Shown here: positions 53,292 through 62,298 of the stretch, one piece after another | Position numbering within the stretch: position 1 is the first letter of the stretch | How the letters are laid out: each line of letters opens with the position of its first letter | Assembly (NCBI RefSeq): GCF_003261635.1 | Contig: NZ_QFXK01000039.1 | Coordinates: 434,001-498,000 of the forward strand | Source: Kribbella monticola | GTDB taxonomy: Bacteria; Actinomycetota; Actinomycetes; Propionibacteriales; Kribbellaceae | Direction of reading: 5' to 3' | Length of the DNA: 64,000 nucleotides | Notes under the pieces: model-generated | Told to the model about the DNA's origin: nothing | Database searches by the model: none | The model's input: the letters and a program-made list of their open reading frames with translations, nothing else | Program-made: the position numbers and the translations under genes

Positions 53292-54425
53292 GTGACCGAC
53301 GAGGAGTACGAGCGGCTGTCGGCGGTTGCCATCGGTACTGCGGTGGCCGCGGGTGAGCTGTCCGCGCTCGAGGTCGTCGAGGCGGCTCTGCGGCGGATAG
53401 CTCAGGTCGATCGAGAGGTTCGTGCGTTCCGTGAGGTGTGGGCCGATCGAGCGCGGACCACGGCGCGGGCGATCGACGCCGCTGATGCCGACGGACGCCC
53501 GCTTCTCGGCGTACCGATTGCGGTGAAGAACGCCGGCTCCAGGCAGGTCGCGCAGTTGGCGGCCGCCGGTGCTGTTCCGATCGGGCTGACGTCGACGCCT
53601 GGTCCTGGTACGCCGTGGCAGACGTGGGGACTGACCGATCGCGGGCCGACGCTGAACCCGTTCGATCCAGAGCTGGTTCCAGGCGGATCGTCAGCCGGGT
53701 CGGCCGTTGCAGTGGCGACGTCGATGGTGCCGCTGGCGACCGGAAGCGACGGAGCCGGTTCGATCCGGATCCCGGCGGCATGGTGCGCCGTCATCGGGTT
53801 GAAGCCGACGAACGGCCTGGTCCCGACCGGCGACGGCACCGGACTGGCCGTCGGCGGTGCGTTGGCGAGGACTTCCCTCGACCTGCTGACCTATCTCCAG
53901 GTCGTAGCCGGGGCGCTGAGCGGTCCGACGGGGCCGCTGCGGGTGACGTGGTCGGCGGACCTCGGGTTCGCACAAACCGTGCCTGGGATCGCGGCGGTTG
54001 CCCGGGCGGCGCTGGACCGGCTGGTGGCGGACGGCCGGCTCGATGAGGTCGAGACAGTGGTTCGGCTTCGCGATCCCGAACCGGCCTGGACGTCGTTACG
54101 AGCCCGCGGCGGCGAGGACAACGGGCAGCGTCTCGGCCGAACCGGCGAGGACCCGACCGGTATCCGCGCCGACAACGACCGGCGGCTGCGAGCGATCTTC
54201 CGGACGACCGACCTGATCGCGACTCCGACCACCCCGAACCCGCCGCATGGCCACGACGGACCCGGCGAGCTGATCAGCGTCGCCCTGACCTGGGCCTTCA
54301 ATCTCAGCGGTCACCCGGCCGTCAGCCTGCCCGCCGGATTCACCGCCGACGGCCTCCCCGTTGGCCTTCAGCTGATCGCACGGCACCGCCACGATCTTGA
54401 CCTGTTAGCTGGGTTGGCCGGCTGA
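53292..54425 (+). CDS. Amidase signature family protein, short form
   Basis: A 377-residue amidase. The Ser-cisSer-Lys triad is readable: Lys in VPIAVKN, the cis-Ser in PGGSSAGSAVAVA and the nucleophile in GSDGAGSIRIPA. The family is usually 450-500 residues; here the segment after the Lys (normally VKDNxxVxGxxTTAGS...) is cut to a few residues (NAGSRQVAQLAAAG), so substrate binding may differ. GTG at 53292 is preferred over in-frame GTGs at 53268/53271. Its last 21 bases overlap the convergent response regulator. Confidence 0.75.
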   Translation: MTDEEYERLSAVAIGTAVAAGELSALEVVEAALRRIAQVDREVRAFREVWADRARTTARAIDAADADGRPLLGVPIAVKNAGSRQVAQLAAAGAVPIGLTSTPGPGTPWQTWGLTDRGPTLNPFDPELVPGGSSAGSAVAVATSMVPLATGSDGAGSIRIPAAWCAVIGLKPTNGLVPTGDGTGLAVGGALARTSLDLLTYLQVVAGALSGPTGPLRVTWSADLGFAQTVPGIAAVARAALDRLVADGRLDEVETVVRLRDPEPAWTSLRARGGEDNGQRLGRTGEDPTGIRADNDRRLRAIFRTTDLIATPTTPNPPHGHDGPGELISVALTWAFNLSGHPAVSLPAGFTADGLPVGLQLIARHRHDLDLLAGLAG

Positions 54426-55067
54426 GACGAGGCCGGTGTTGTAGGCGAGGATGACCGCCTGAACCCGGTCGCGGAGACCGGTTTTGGTGAGCATGCGGCT
54501 GACGTGGGTCTTGACGGTGTGCTCGGTGAGATGCAGGGCCGCGGCGATCTCGGCATTGGAGTTGCCTTTGGCAACCAGTACGAGGACCTCGCGTTCGCGG
54601 GCGGTGAGGACGTCGAGGCGGGCCACCATCGCGGGATCGAGCTGGTTGTCGGCGAAGCGGTCGATCAGCCGCCGGGTCACCGGTGGCGCCAGCAAGGCGT
54701 CGCCGTCGGCGATCACCCGGACCGCGTTGATCAGTTCGTCCCGCGAGGACCGTTTCAGCAGGAAGCCGCTCGCCCCGGCCCGCAGCGCGTCGTACACGTA
54801 CTCGTCCAGGTCGAAGGTGGTCAGGATCAGCACCCGCGGCGCGTTCGGCCGGCCGACCAGCCGCCGGGTGGCCTCGATACCGTCCATCACCGGCATCCTG
54901 ACGTCCATCAGGACCACGCCGAGATCCAGGACGGCGGACGCCTGGTGCAGCGCGTCGGCGCCGTCGACGGCCTGTGCGACCACCTCGATGTCCGGCTGCC
55001 CGTCCAGGATCATCGAGATCCCGTCCCGGACCAGATCCTGGTCGTCGACCACCATCACCTTGATCAC
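54405..55067 (-). CDS. NarL/LuxR-type response regulator
   Basis: A 220-residue regulator: receiver with acidic pair VVDDQ (near 5-8), phospho-Asp in VVLMDVRMP and Lys in LLKRSS, then a LuxR helix-turn-helix (LTAREREVLVLVAKGNSNAEIAAALHLTEHTVKTHVSRML in landmarks LTARERE and EHTVKTH). The GTG at 55067 has AGGAG 8 bases upstream and gives the standard start; an ATG at 55103 overlapping the kinase stop (ATGA) would add 12 residues. Downstream of two histidine kinases, it is probably phosphorylated by one or both. Confidence 0.9.
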   Translation of the reverse strand: MIKVMVVDDQDLVRDGISMILDGQPDIEVVAQAVDGADALHQASAVLDLGVVLMDVRMPVMDGIEATRRLVGRPNAPRVLILTTFDLDEYVYDALRAGASGFLLKRSSRDELINAVRVIADGDALLAPPVTRRLIDRFADNQLDPAMVARLDVLTAREREVLVLVAKGNSNAEIAAALHLTEHTVKTHVSRMLTKTGLRDRVQAVILAYNTGLVSAGQPS

Positions 55068-55099
55068 TCGGTCTCCTTCACCGTCACCGCCATCCACGG

Positions 55100-57025
55100 T
55101 CATCGCGCACCCACCGGCAGCCACGCGCTGACCGTAGTACCGGATCCCGGGCTGGAGCTGATGCTCAACGTGCCGTCGTGGATACGGACCCGCTCCTGCA
55201 TACCGGTCAGTCCGTGCCGGCCGTCCGGGCGACGCTCCGGATCGAACCCTTGCCCGTCATCGACCACCCGCACCGCGACGCCCGCCTCGTCGCCCCGCAC
55301 CTCCAGGGTCACCGTGACCGGCTCGGCCCCGGCGTGCCGCACCACATTGGTCAGCGCCTCCTGCACCAGCCGGTACGCCGTGAGCTGGTGCCCCGCAGGC
55401 AGGCTGTCCGTGTCCCCGTGCAGAGAGAGGTCGACCGTGAGCTCATGCGAGACGTCCTTCACTAACTGCGGCAGCTCGGCCAGACCTGGCTGTGGGGTGA
55501 GCGCTGGATCCGGCAAACCCTCCGCGTCCCGCAGGGCCGAGAGCATGCGGTCCAACTCCCCCAGAGCACGCCTCCCGGCATCACCGATCCGCTGGAACCC
55601 GGCGAGCACCTCCTCATCGCCCCGCCCCAGCAGATCGGGCCCGGTCTCGGCCTGGATCACCATGAGGTTCACCGCATGCGCCACGACGTCGTGCAGGTCC
55701 CGTGCGATGTGCGACCGCTCGGTCAGCACCACCTGCGCCGCGTCCTGCTCCAGCGCGCGCCGCTCCAGCTCGGCTTCGCGAGCCGCGCCCTCCCGCGTAC
55801 GCCGATTGACCCTCGCCAGCAGGCCGAGCACGGTCGCCAGCGCCAGCACCAGGGAAAGCGAGACCGGCCAGACCCGCTGGCTCACCCGGAGGTATTCGTA
55901 GCCGTAGTCCAACGGGTGCCCGTAGCTGATGTCGAGATCGACGTTCTGGGTCAGGACGGGCAAGAACCACAGCTGGATCTTGTAGTGCTCGATCGCCTGC
56001 CGACTCAGCACCGGCATGGCAGCAAGCAGTACGACGGATACCGGCACCGCCAGCAGCGGCCTGCGGTACGAGGCCAACGAGAAGAGCGCAACAGCCAGCG
56101 CGAGCAGCAAGAAGGGGATGCCGTCGTTCGCCCAGTACGCCGGAATGCAGGCCGCCGCCAGCACCACGCACGGGATCATCGGCAGATATCGCCGCAACAC
56201 CAGGCTCAGCGGCATCGCCGCGATCGTGTAGATGAGCCAGTCCGGTGCCACCCACCAATTGCCCATCGCCTGACCACGGCGGATGTCCAGCAATTGCAGG
56301 ACGGTCATGACGACGGCCAGCAGTGCGTCGAGCCACAGCACGTTCTCCCGCCGGGCTGCGAACTGTCGCAGGCTCTCCAGCCGGCCTCCTGGCGCCCCGT
56401 GCCTTCCGATCGCCGGCGCCTCGCCCCGATTCCGGCGTACGAGGACCGCTGTCAGCCAGACTGCGGCAAGAGCCGCTGACAGCCACCAAGGCCAGTGCTG
56501 GGAGCGGAATCGTTCGAAGTCGTCCGGAACGATCCCGTGGCTTACGCCCGGCAGATCCTGGCCCTGGTACTGCACCAGACCCGGCTGCGAAACACGGCTG
56601 AACGAATCCCGTACGAGCCTGTCCCAGACCCGAGTCGTGAGGAGTGGGAGGACGCCAACCACTGCGGCGGCAGCTGCCGCCGACAGCCACAGACGCAGTG
56701 CCGCGACAGACCACAGGGCCAGTGCGCAACCGGCGATCAGAACCGGGTCGAAGGTACCCAGGACCAACGCGCCCAAAGCCGCGCCCATCAGGGCGACAGC
56801 CACCGGAATCGGGGCTAGCCGGCGCAGCGCGATCAGTGCCGGCGCCAGCGCGACCATGATCACCAGCGGCAGATCGCCGTACGACCAGCCGGGGGCTGGA
56901 TGCCAGGCGCGGGCCAATGAGATCACCAGTCCGGTGGCAGCCAGGGCAAGGTCCACGACGACCGCCCGGCGGCCCGCGGTCGACGGCGTACTGCTGGTCG
57001 TCGTGGTCTGTTCGGCGGCGGTCAT
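55100..57025 (-). CDS. Sensor histidine kinase (HisKA_3 type), first copy
   Basis: A 641-residue NarL-type kinase: large membrane domain with about ten hydrophobic segments, then HisKA_3 with the phospho-His in RDLHDVVAHAVNL (near 441) and HATPase (HGLTGMQERVRIHDG, GTTVSAWLP). Its ATG overlaps the stop of the second kinase (ATGA). The last 230 residues are nearly identical in words to those of the kinase at 57022-58896, pointing to duplication or conversion. Confidence 0.9.
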   Translation of the reverse strand: MTAAEQTTTTSSTPSTAGRRAVVVDLALAATGLVISLARAWHPAPGWSYGDLPLVIMVALAPALIALRRLAPIPVAVALMGAALGALVLGTFDPVLIAGCALALWSVAALRLWLSAAAAAAVVGVLPLLTTRVWDRLVRDSFSRVSQPGLVQYQGQDLPGVSHGIVPDDFERFRSQHWPWWLSAALAAVWLTAVLVRRNRGEAPAIGRHGAPGGRLESLRQFAARRENVLWLDALLAVVMTVLQLLDIRRGQAMGNWWVAPDWLIYTIAAMPLSLVLRRYLPMIPCVVLAAACIPAYWANDGIPFLLLALAVALFSLASYRRPLLAVPVSVVLLAAMPVLSRQAIEHYKIQLWFLPVLTQNVDLDISYGHPLDYGYEYLRVSQRVWPVSLSLVLALATVLGLLARVNRRTREGAAREAELERRALEQDAAQVVLTERSHIARDLHDVVAHAVNLMVIQAETGPDLLGRGDEEVLAGFQRIGDAGRRALGELDRMLSALRDAEGLPDPALTPQPGLAELPQLVKDVSHELTVDLSLHGDTDSLPAGHQLTAYRLVQEALTNVVRHAGAEPVTVTLEVRGDEAGVAVRVVDDGQGFDPERRPDGRHGLTGMQERVRIHDGTLSISSSPGSGTTVSAWLPVGAR

Positions 57026-58896
57026 CGCTCACCGGCCGGCAGCCAGGCGCTGATCGTCGTACCGGCGCCAGGGCTGGAGGTGATGGTCAAGGTGCCGCCA
57101 TGGATGCGGACCCGCTCCTGCATACCGGTCAGGCCGTGCCTGCCCTCCGGGCGGCTGTCCGGATCGAACCCCTGACCGTCGTCGACCACCCTGAGCGCGA
57201 CACCGCTCTCGCTGGGCTCGACCAGGATCCTCGCACCGTCCGCCTTCGCGTGCTTCGCGACATTGGTGAGCGCCTCCTGAACCAGCCGGTACGCCGTGAG
57301 CTGGATCCCCGCCGGAACGCCTTCGGTCCCACCCCGCAGCTCCAACTCGACGGGCAGCCCCTGGTCCGACAGATCCTTCGCGAGCTGACCGAGGTCAGAG
57401 AGACCGGGCTGAGGGGTCAACGCCGGGTCGGGCAGACCCTCGGCATCGCGCAGCGCCGACAGCATCCGGTCCAGTTCGCCCAGCGCGCGGCGCCCGGCGT
57501 CCCCGATCCGCTGGAAGCCCGCCAGCGCGTCGTCGTCTCCTCGCTTCAGCAGATCAGGTCCGGTCTCCGCCTGGATGACCATCAGATTCACCGCGTGCGC
57601 CACGACGTCGTGCAGATCCCGGGCGATGTGTGACCGCTCGGTCAGCACCACCTGGGCCGCGTCCTGCTCCACCGCCCGCTGCTCCAGCTCGGCTTCCCGC
57701 GCCGCGGCAGACCGGTTCCGCCGGTAGAGCCGCGCCAGAACACCGGCACAGAGCGGCAGAACGAGGATCAGCGACAACGTGATCGGCCACTGCCGGTCCA
57801 CAATCCCTTCGTAGACGAGGTTGTGGATCCTGTTGTCCGGTGGATCGTGCAGGTCACCGAACGTCTGCGGCTGATGCTTCAGCGCGGGAAAGATCAGCAC
57901 CATCTGCGGGTAGCGAACGAACGCCGCGATCACCGGCAGCGCAGTCAGCACGACGGCGGCCACCGGCATCGAGTACCTCACTCGCCGCACGGACGCCATC
58001 GTGAAGAGCGCGATCGACAGCGCGACGAGGACGCTCCAGCTCGTGCTGGTCTGCCAGTAGGACAGCAAGGCGCCGATGGCGAGCACCACGACCGGAACGG
58101 CCGGCCACTTGCGCCGTTGGACCAGCGTGAGCGCGGAAAAGGCGATGGCGTACGGCATCCAGCCAGGCGCACTCCACCAGTTGCCCCTGGCAACGTCCCG
58201 GCCCAGGTCCGCCAGGATCAGCGAGGTGGTCACCATCGCCAGCACCGCATCGAGCGCGGCCGTGGTCAGCAGAAAGGTACGGAGGTCCTCGATGCGTTCC
58301 CAAACGGTGCGCTCGACGACCTCGGTCCGGCGCAGGCGTCGGTAGAGCAGGGCGAGCAGACAGACCGTGAAGAGCGCGACTGACAGCCACCACGGCCATC
58401 TCGACGCCATCGCGCGGTTGTAGTCCTCGAGGGAGGGTCCCCCACTCGCGGCCGCGTCCCACAGCGGGTCGTTTCCCACCTGGCGGTAGATCGAGGGAAA
58501 GAGCGCGGACTCGAACACTCCCCAGCGGACTCTGGCGACCACAGGGACAGCCGTGATCACCGCCCCGGCCAGCAGGGCCGTGCGCACACGGCAACGCGAG
58601 GCCAGCGACCACAGGGCGAGCGCTCCGCCGATCAGCAGGACGTAGTCGAAGTCCCCTCTGTTCACCAGAACCGAGAGGTAAGCGCCGGTGACCAGCCCCG
58701 CCGATGCGAGCACCGGATCCACTCGCCGGATCGCGAGGAGTGCTGGGGCGGTGGCAAGGAACACCTGGACAGGCAGTGCGGCGTCCAGCCAGCCGCCGGG
58801 CTGCCTGACCAACTGCGCCTGGGTGATCGCCAATCCGATCACCGCGAGCACGATGTCGAAGTTGCCGCCCGCAACGAGGGCGCGGACGCGGATCAT
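57022..58896 (-). CDS. Sensor histidine kinase (HisKA_3 type), second copy
   Basis: A 624-residue paralogue with its own membrane domain (about ten segments, different in sequence), the same HisKA_3 box RDLHDVVAHAVNL (His near 425) and HATPase. The N-terminal halves of the two kinases differ, so each may sense a different signal. ATG at 58896 is preferred over an in-frame GTG at 58938 whose ribosome site would abut it. Upstream is a small palindrome and a divergent GT87 operon. Confidence 0.87.
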   Translation of the reverse strand: MIRVRALVAGGNFDIVLAVIGLAITQAQLVRQPGGWLDAALPVQVFLATAPALLAIRRVDPVLASAGLVTGAYLSVLVNRGDFDYVLLIGGALALWSLASRCRVRTALLAGAVITAVPVVARVRWGVFESALFPSIYRQVGNDPLWDAAASGGPSLEDYNRAMASRWPWWLSVALFTVCLLALLYRRLRRTEVVERTVWERIEDLRTFLLTTAALDAVLAMVTTSLILADLGRDVARGNWWSAPGWMPYAIAFSALTLVQRRKWPAVPVVVLAIGALLSYWQTSTSWSVLVALSIALFTMASVRRVRYSMPVAAVVLTALPVIAAFVRYPQMVLIFPALKHQPQTFGDLHDPPDNRIHNLVYEGIVDRQWPITLSLILVLPLCAGVLARLYRRNRSAAAREAELEQRAVEQDAAQVVLTERSHIARDLHDVVAHAVNLMVIQAETGPDLLKRGDDDALAGFQRIGDAGRRALGELDRMLSALRDAEGLPDPALTPQPGLSDLGQLAKDLSDQGLPVELELRGGTEGVPAGIQLTAYRLVQEALTNVAKHAKADGARILVEPSESGVALRVVDDGQGFDPDSRPEGRHGLTGMQERVRIHGGTLTITSSPGAGTTISAWLPAGER

Positions 58897-58971
58897 GCGC
58901 TCGCCTGCTCCGCCGTACGGCGCGATCTCTCCGCTCACCCCTTCATTCTGCGGCCCAGTGCGGCTCAGGCC

Positions 58972-58989
58972 GTCACTCTTTGGAGTGAC
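58972..58989. promoter_or_regulatory. 18-bp palindrome in the kinase/GT87 divergent region
   Basis: GTCACTC-TTTG-GAGTGAC is a perfect 7-bp inverted repeat with a 4-base centre, 75 bases before the second kinase start and 92 before the GT87 start. Length and symmetry suit a dimeric NarL-type response-regulator site, so it may be bound by the protein at 54405-55067. No promoter boxes are evident. Confidence 0.5.
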
Positions 58990-59080
58990 AGCCGTTCGTG
59001 GCGCGTCATCCGATCCAGTGACCACAGTGGGCACCTGACGGCGATGTGGTGACCGGGGTCCGGCGGCGAGGGTCGGAAAC

Positions 59081-60298
59081 ATGACCACAAGTCCAGTTCT
59101 CCCACCGGTGAAGAGCCGGAACCTGCTGCCCTGGTTCGCCCTCGCCGGAGCGGACGTCATCGTTACCTGCGTGGCGCTCTGGCCGCCGTCGTCCTCGATG
59201 TCCGACCTGCGCGTGTACTTCGCCGGCGCCAGAGGTTTCGTCGACGGTGACGACATCTACACCGTGAACCAGAAGTACCCCGGCATGGGACTGGGCTTCA
59301 CCTATCCGCCGTTCGCGGCCGTGATCATGGCGCCGCTGGCGATCGGCGAGCACTTCGCCAGGTTGCTGATGACGTTGCTGTCGGGCCTGTCGCTGCTTGC
59401 CGTCGGCGCGGTCACGGCCCGTGCGCTACGGCCGCGGTGGTCCCGGGACCGGCTGATCGGAGCCGGGCTGTTCTGCTCCGCGGCCGGACTGCTCCTCGAG
59501 CCCGTGTCGTCCACGTTCGGGATGGGGCAGATCAACCTTGTTCTGCTGGCTCTGTTGATGGTCGACCTGCTCGGTCACACCCCACGCCGGTTCCGCGGCC
59601 TCCTGGTCGGTGTTGCCACCGGCATCAAACTGACTCCGGGGATCTTCATCGTCTTCCTGCTGGTGACCCGGCGCTTCCGCGAGGCGGCCGTCGCCACGGC
59701 GGCGACCGCGGGCACCCTGGTGCTGGGCTGGCTCGTCATGCCCGGTCCGACAGTGGACTTCTGGACCCGTTACATCTTCGACCCCAGCCGTCCGGGCCCG
59801 GCCCACTACATCAGCAACCAGTCATTGCGGGGCACGATCGCCCGGCTCACTGAGAACTCGGCAGCCACCGGTCCGCTTTGGTTGCTCTCGGCCACTATCG
59901 TCGGCGCCGCGGGCCTCGCCATCGCCCGCCGCCTGTACTCCGCCGGACGCTCGCTCGACGCGCTCGTGGTGACCGGCTTCACCGGACTGCTCGTCTCGCC
60001 GATCTCCTGGTCCAATCACTGGGTCTGGGCGTTGCCCGCCACCGCCGTCGTGTGGTCCTGGGTCGCCCGCGGCACCGCGATGAAGATCTTTGCAGCGGCC
60101 TGGACACTCGTGTTCGCCCTCGGCCTGCCCTGGTGGGCTCCCTGGGCGGACGACAAGGAGTTCCATCACAACTTTCCGCAGGCTTTGATGGGCAACTCGT
60201 ACCTGATCGCCGGGATCGCCTTGCTAGTCACGAGTCTGCGCGCGGTAGTCACGAGGCCGCCGGTCGTTCAGTCCGATCCGGTCGAGGCCGTCCGGTGA
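59081..60298 (+). CDS. GT87/DUF2029 membrane mannosyltransferase-like protein, first copy
   Basis: A 405-residue protein with about ten hydrophobic segments and the GT87 N-terminal signature DLRVYFAGARGFVDGDDIY, where the Asp of the DLxVY motif is catalytic in PimE, then FTYPPFAAVIMAPLA and GMGQINLVLLALLMVD. Members transfer mannose from polyprenyl phosphate to glycolipids. The ATG start has no strong ribosome site beyond a purine stretch. Coupled to the next gene (GTGA). Confidence 0.83.
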   Translation: MTTSPVLPPVKSRNLLPWFALAGADVIVTCVALWPPSSSMSDLRVYFAGARGFVDGDDIYTVNQKYPGMGLGFTYPPFAAVIMAPLAIGEHFARLLMTLLSGLSLLAVGAVTARALRPRWSRDRLIGAGLFCSAAGLLLEPVSSTFGMGQINLVLLALLMVDLLGHTPRRFRGLLVGVATGIKLTPGIFIVFLLVTRRFREAAVATAATAGTLVLGWLVMPGPTVDFWTRYIFDPSRPGPAHYISNQSLRGTIARLTENSAATGPLWLLSATIVGAAGLAIARRLYSAGRSLDALVVTGFTGLLVSPISWSNHWVWALPATAVVWSWVARGTAMKIFAAAWTLVFALGLPWWAPWADDKEFHHNFPQALMGNSYLIAGIALLVTSLRAVVTRPPVVQSDPVEAVR

Positions 60299-61473
60299 GC
60301 GCGGTCGTCGACTGGCTGGAGCGCAGACATCTCCAGCTCCTCCTGCTGGCGGTGGGCCTCACGCCGTTGCTCTACTTCTGGTGGTCGGGCAACGTCGACC
60401 TGAACGTCTACCGGACCGGTGGATTCGCCGTACTGCACCACGTCAGCCTGTACTCCGAAGGCTTCGGGCAGCTCGTCCCCTGGATCGCGCTTCCCTTCAC
60501 CTACCCACCGCTCGCGGCGGTGCTGTTCGTCCCCCTGCACCTGCTGCCCATGCCACTGGCTGATCTCGCGATGTGTGTTGCGAGTACGGCGGCGTTGACC
60601 GCAACCATGCTCGCCGTGCTCCACCGCCTGCTCGGCTGGAACCGGCGGGCCCTCGCGATCGGTCTGCTCGGTGCGGTCTTTGCGTTCGCGTTCGAACCGG
60701 TCCGGTCGACGATCGGCTTCGGTCAGATCAATCTCATCCTGATGGGCCTGGTCGCGCTCGACTGTCTGCTCCCCCGCACCCGCTGGCCCCGGGGCGTCCT
60801 GGTCGGCCTGGCCGCCGCGATCAAGCTGACCCCTGCCGTGTTCATCGTCTACTTCCTCGTACGCCGGCAGTACCGCGAGGCAGCCGTCGCAGGCATGACC
60901 TTCGTCGGGTTGGCCCTGGTCGGGTTCGCGCTCGCGCCGGCCGACTCCACGAAGTACTGGTTCGGTGTGTTGTTCGACCCGGATCGCATCGGCGGCGCGA
61001 CGTACGCGTACAACCAGTGCTTCCAGGCCGTGCTGCATCGGGTGATGGGCGACGGGACACCCAGAACCCTTGTGTGGCTGGGGTTGGTGCTCGCGAGCGG
61101 CGTACTGGCCGGTCTTGCTGCCTATCGAGCACGGGCCGTCGGCGACGACGTGCGGGCGCTGCTGGTGATCGCTGTGTGGGGACTGCTCGCCTCGCCGGTC
61201 AGTTGGTCGCACCACTGGGTGTGGATCGCGCCGGCCTCGCTGCTGCTGATCAAGTACGCGCGGCAGAGCAAGTGGATGCTCGCGGCAACGATTGTGATCC
61301 TCGCCGACTTCGTCATCGGGCCGCACCAGTACCTGAATCCGGAAGGGCGCAAGTGGTCTCTGCCCGAGCACCTCGTGGGCTCGGGCTACGTCCTACTCGG
61401 GGCCGCCTTCTTGGTGGTTCAGGGTTTGAAGTCGGCTGCGCGCATCCGGTACACCTGCAGGTTGAGGTCGTAG
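60295..61473 (+). CDS. GT87/DUF2029 membrane mannosyltransferase-like protein, second copy
   Basis: A 392-residue paralogue: DLNVYRTGGFAVLHHVSLY, FTYPPLAAVLFVPLH, GFGQINLILMGLVALDCLL and ASPVSWSHHWVWIAP, with about ten transmembrane segments. GTG at 60295 overlaps the stop of the first copy (GTGA). Two GT87 genes divergent from a two-kinase operon suggest envelope glycolipid changes under that control; inference. Its last 55 bases overlap the convergent acetyltransferase. Confidence 0.83.
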   Translation: MSAVVDWLERRHLQLLLLAVGLTPLLYFWWSGNVDLNVYRTGGFAVLHHVSLYSEGFGQLVPWIALPFTYPPLAAVLFVPLHLLPMPLADLAMCVASTAALTATMLAVLHRLLGWNRRALAIGLLGAVFAFAFEPVRSTIGFGQINLILMGLVALDCLLPRTRWPRGVLVGLAAAIKLTPAVFIVYFLVRRQYREAAVAGMTFVGLALVGFALAPADSTKYWFGVLFDPDRIGGATYAYNQCFQAVLHRVMGDGTPRTLVWLGLVLASGVLAGLAAYRARAVGDDVRALLVIAVWGLLASPVSWSHHWVWIAPASLLLIKYARQSKWMLAATIVILADFVIGPHQYLNPEGRKWSLPEHLVGSGYVLLGAAFLVVQGLKSAARIRYTCRLRS

Positions 61474-61955
61474 TACTTGTCGGTCTCGCCGACCCACTCC
61501 ATCCCGAGGCGGCCTGCGGTGCCGATCGCCCGCTTGTTGTTCGGCCGGGCGACGGCGAACAACTCGTCGACGTCGCCGCTGGAGAACGCCCAGCCCATCA
61601 GCGCCTTGCTCGCCTCGCTGGCGTAGCCGTTGCCCCACACCGACGGCCGGAACTGCCAGCCGATCTCCAGGTCCTCCTCGTACGGCGGCAGCAGGCGGAT
61701 CAGCAGGCCGCCGATCACCTCGCCGTCCTCCTTGCGGACCACGGCCCAGCGCCCGGCCGGTACGACGAAGTTCGGCTGGGCCTCGATCCAGGCCTGCAGG
61801 ATGGCGCGCATCGTGGCCGCGTCGGTGACCTGGTCGATCGCCGGCGACAACCACTGCGCCACATCGGCCGAGCCGTAGATCTCCAGCGCGGCCTCGGCGT
61901 CGCCTTCTTCCCACTCCCGGATCAGCAACCGGTCCGTCTGCAAGGTGAGCGTCAC
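61419..61955 (-). CDS. GNAT family N-acetyltransferase (RimJ/RimL-like)
   Basis: A 178-residue acetyltransferase: LQTDRLLIREWEEGDAE start, EDLEIGWQFRPSVWGNGYASEASKALMGWAF (acetyl-CoA loop) and the LFAVARPNNKRAIGTAGRLGM end typical of RimJ/RimL-type proteins acting on N-terminal or aminoglycoside-like amines. The GTG at 61955 is chosen: TACGCT on this strand ends six bases before it, with no ribosome site (leaderless-type). A longer frame reaching 62093 reads into hairpin-rich DNA. Convergent overlap of 55 bases with the GT87 gene. Confidence 0.83.
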   Translation of the reverse strand: MTLTLQTDRLLIREWEEGDAEAALEIYGSADVAQWLSPAIDQVTDAATMRAILQAWIEAQPNFVVPAGRWAVVRKEDGEVIGGLLIRLLPPYEEDLEIGWQFRPSVWGNGYASEASKALMGWAFSSGDVDELFAVARPNNKRAIGTAGRLGMEWVGETDKYYDLNLQVYRMRAADFKP

Positions 61956-62047
61956 CTCGCCAGCGTAGGCCGCCGGTCGACGGAACGACAGGTTCGTCGC
62001 ATACCACCGAGTGATCAGCAGGTGAACTCCACGCACGGACATGAGGA

Positions 62048-62260
62048 AGCCCTCGGACCCGGGGGTGGGGTCCGAGGGCTCAACCGAAGGCATCCTGGGG
62101 GGGTGGACCGCCTTCGGTCCTCCGGAGGTGTCGCGGGGGGCGACGACCTCCGGTCTGCCGGAGGTCGTCCTGGGGGGGTGGACTCGCTCCGGTCTTTCGG
62201 CGGCGCCTTGGGGAGGGCGCCCCGGCCCGGACGCACCTGGGGGGATGTGGCGCGTCCGGG
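62048..62260. repeat. Hairpin array downstream of hspR
   Basis: At least five inverted repeats in 213 bases: AGCCCTCGGACCC/GGGTCCGAGGGCT (62048-62080); GGACCG-CCTT-CGGTCC (62105-62120); CCGGAGGT ... ACCTCCGG with inner GTCGC/GCGAC (62122-62153); GACGACCTCCGG-TCTG-CCGGAGGTCGTC (62142-62169), which shares the middle strand with the previous one; GGCGCC/GGCGCC (62202-62221); CCCGGACGC/GCGTCCGGG (62226-62260). Several loops are runs of G. A segment starting TCCTGGGGGGGTGGAC is repeated about 75 bases on (62094 and 62168). This fills the 343-base gap between the acetyltransferase start and hspR stop. Confidence 0.8.
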
Positions 62261-62298
62261 GAATCGGAGACCCCTTCAGAAGAAGGAGTTTCCGGCAG

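Noticed and set aside
61956..62093. N-terminal extension of the acetyltransferase
   Set aside because: The extra 46 residues come from hairpin DNA, while a leaderless-type start at 61955 gives the usual family N-terminus.
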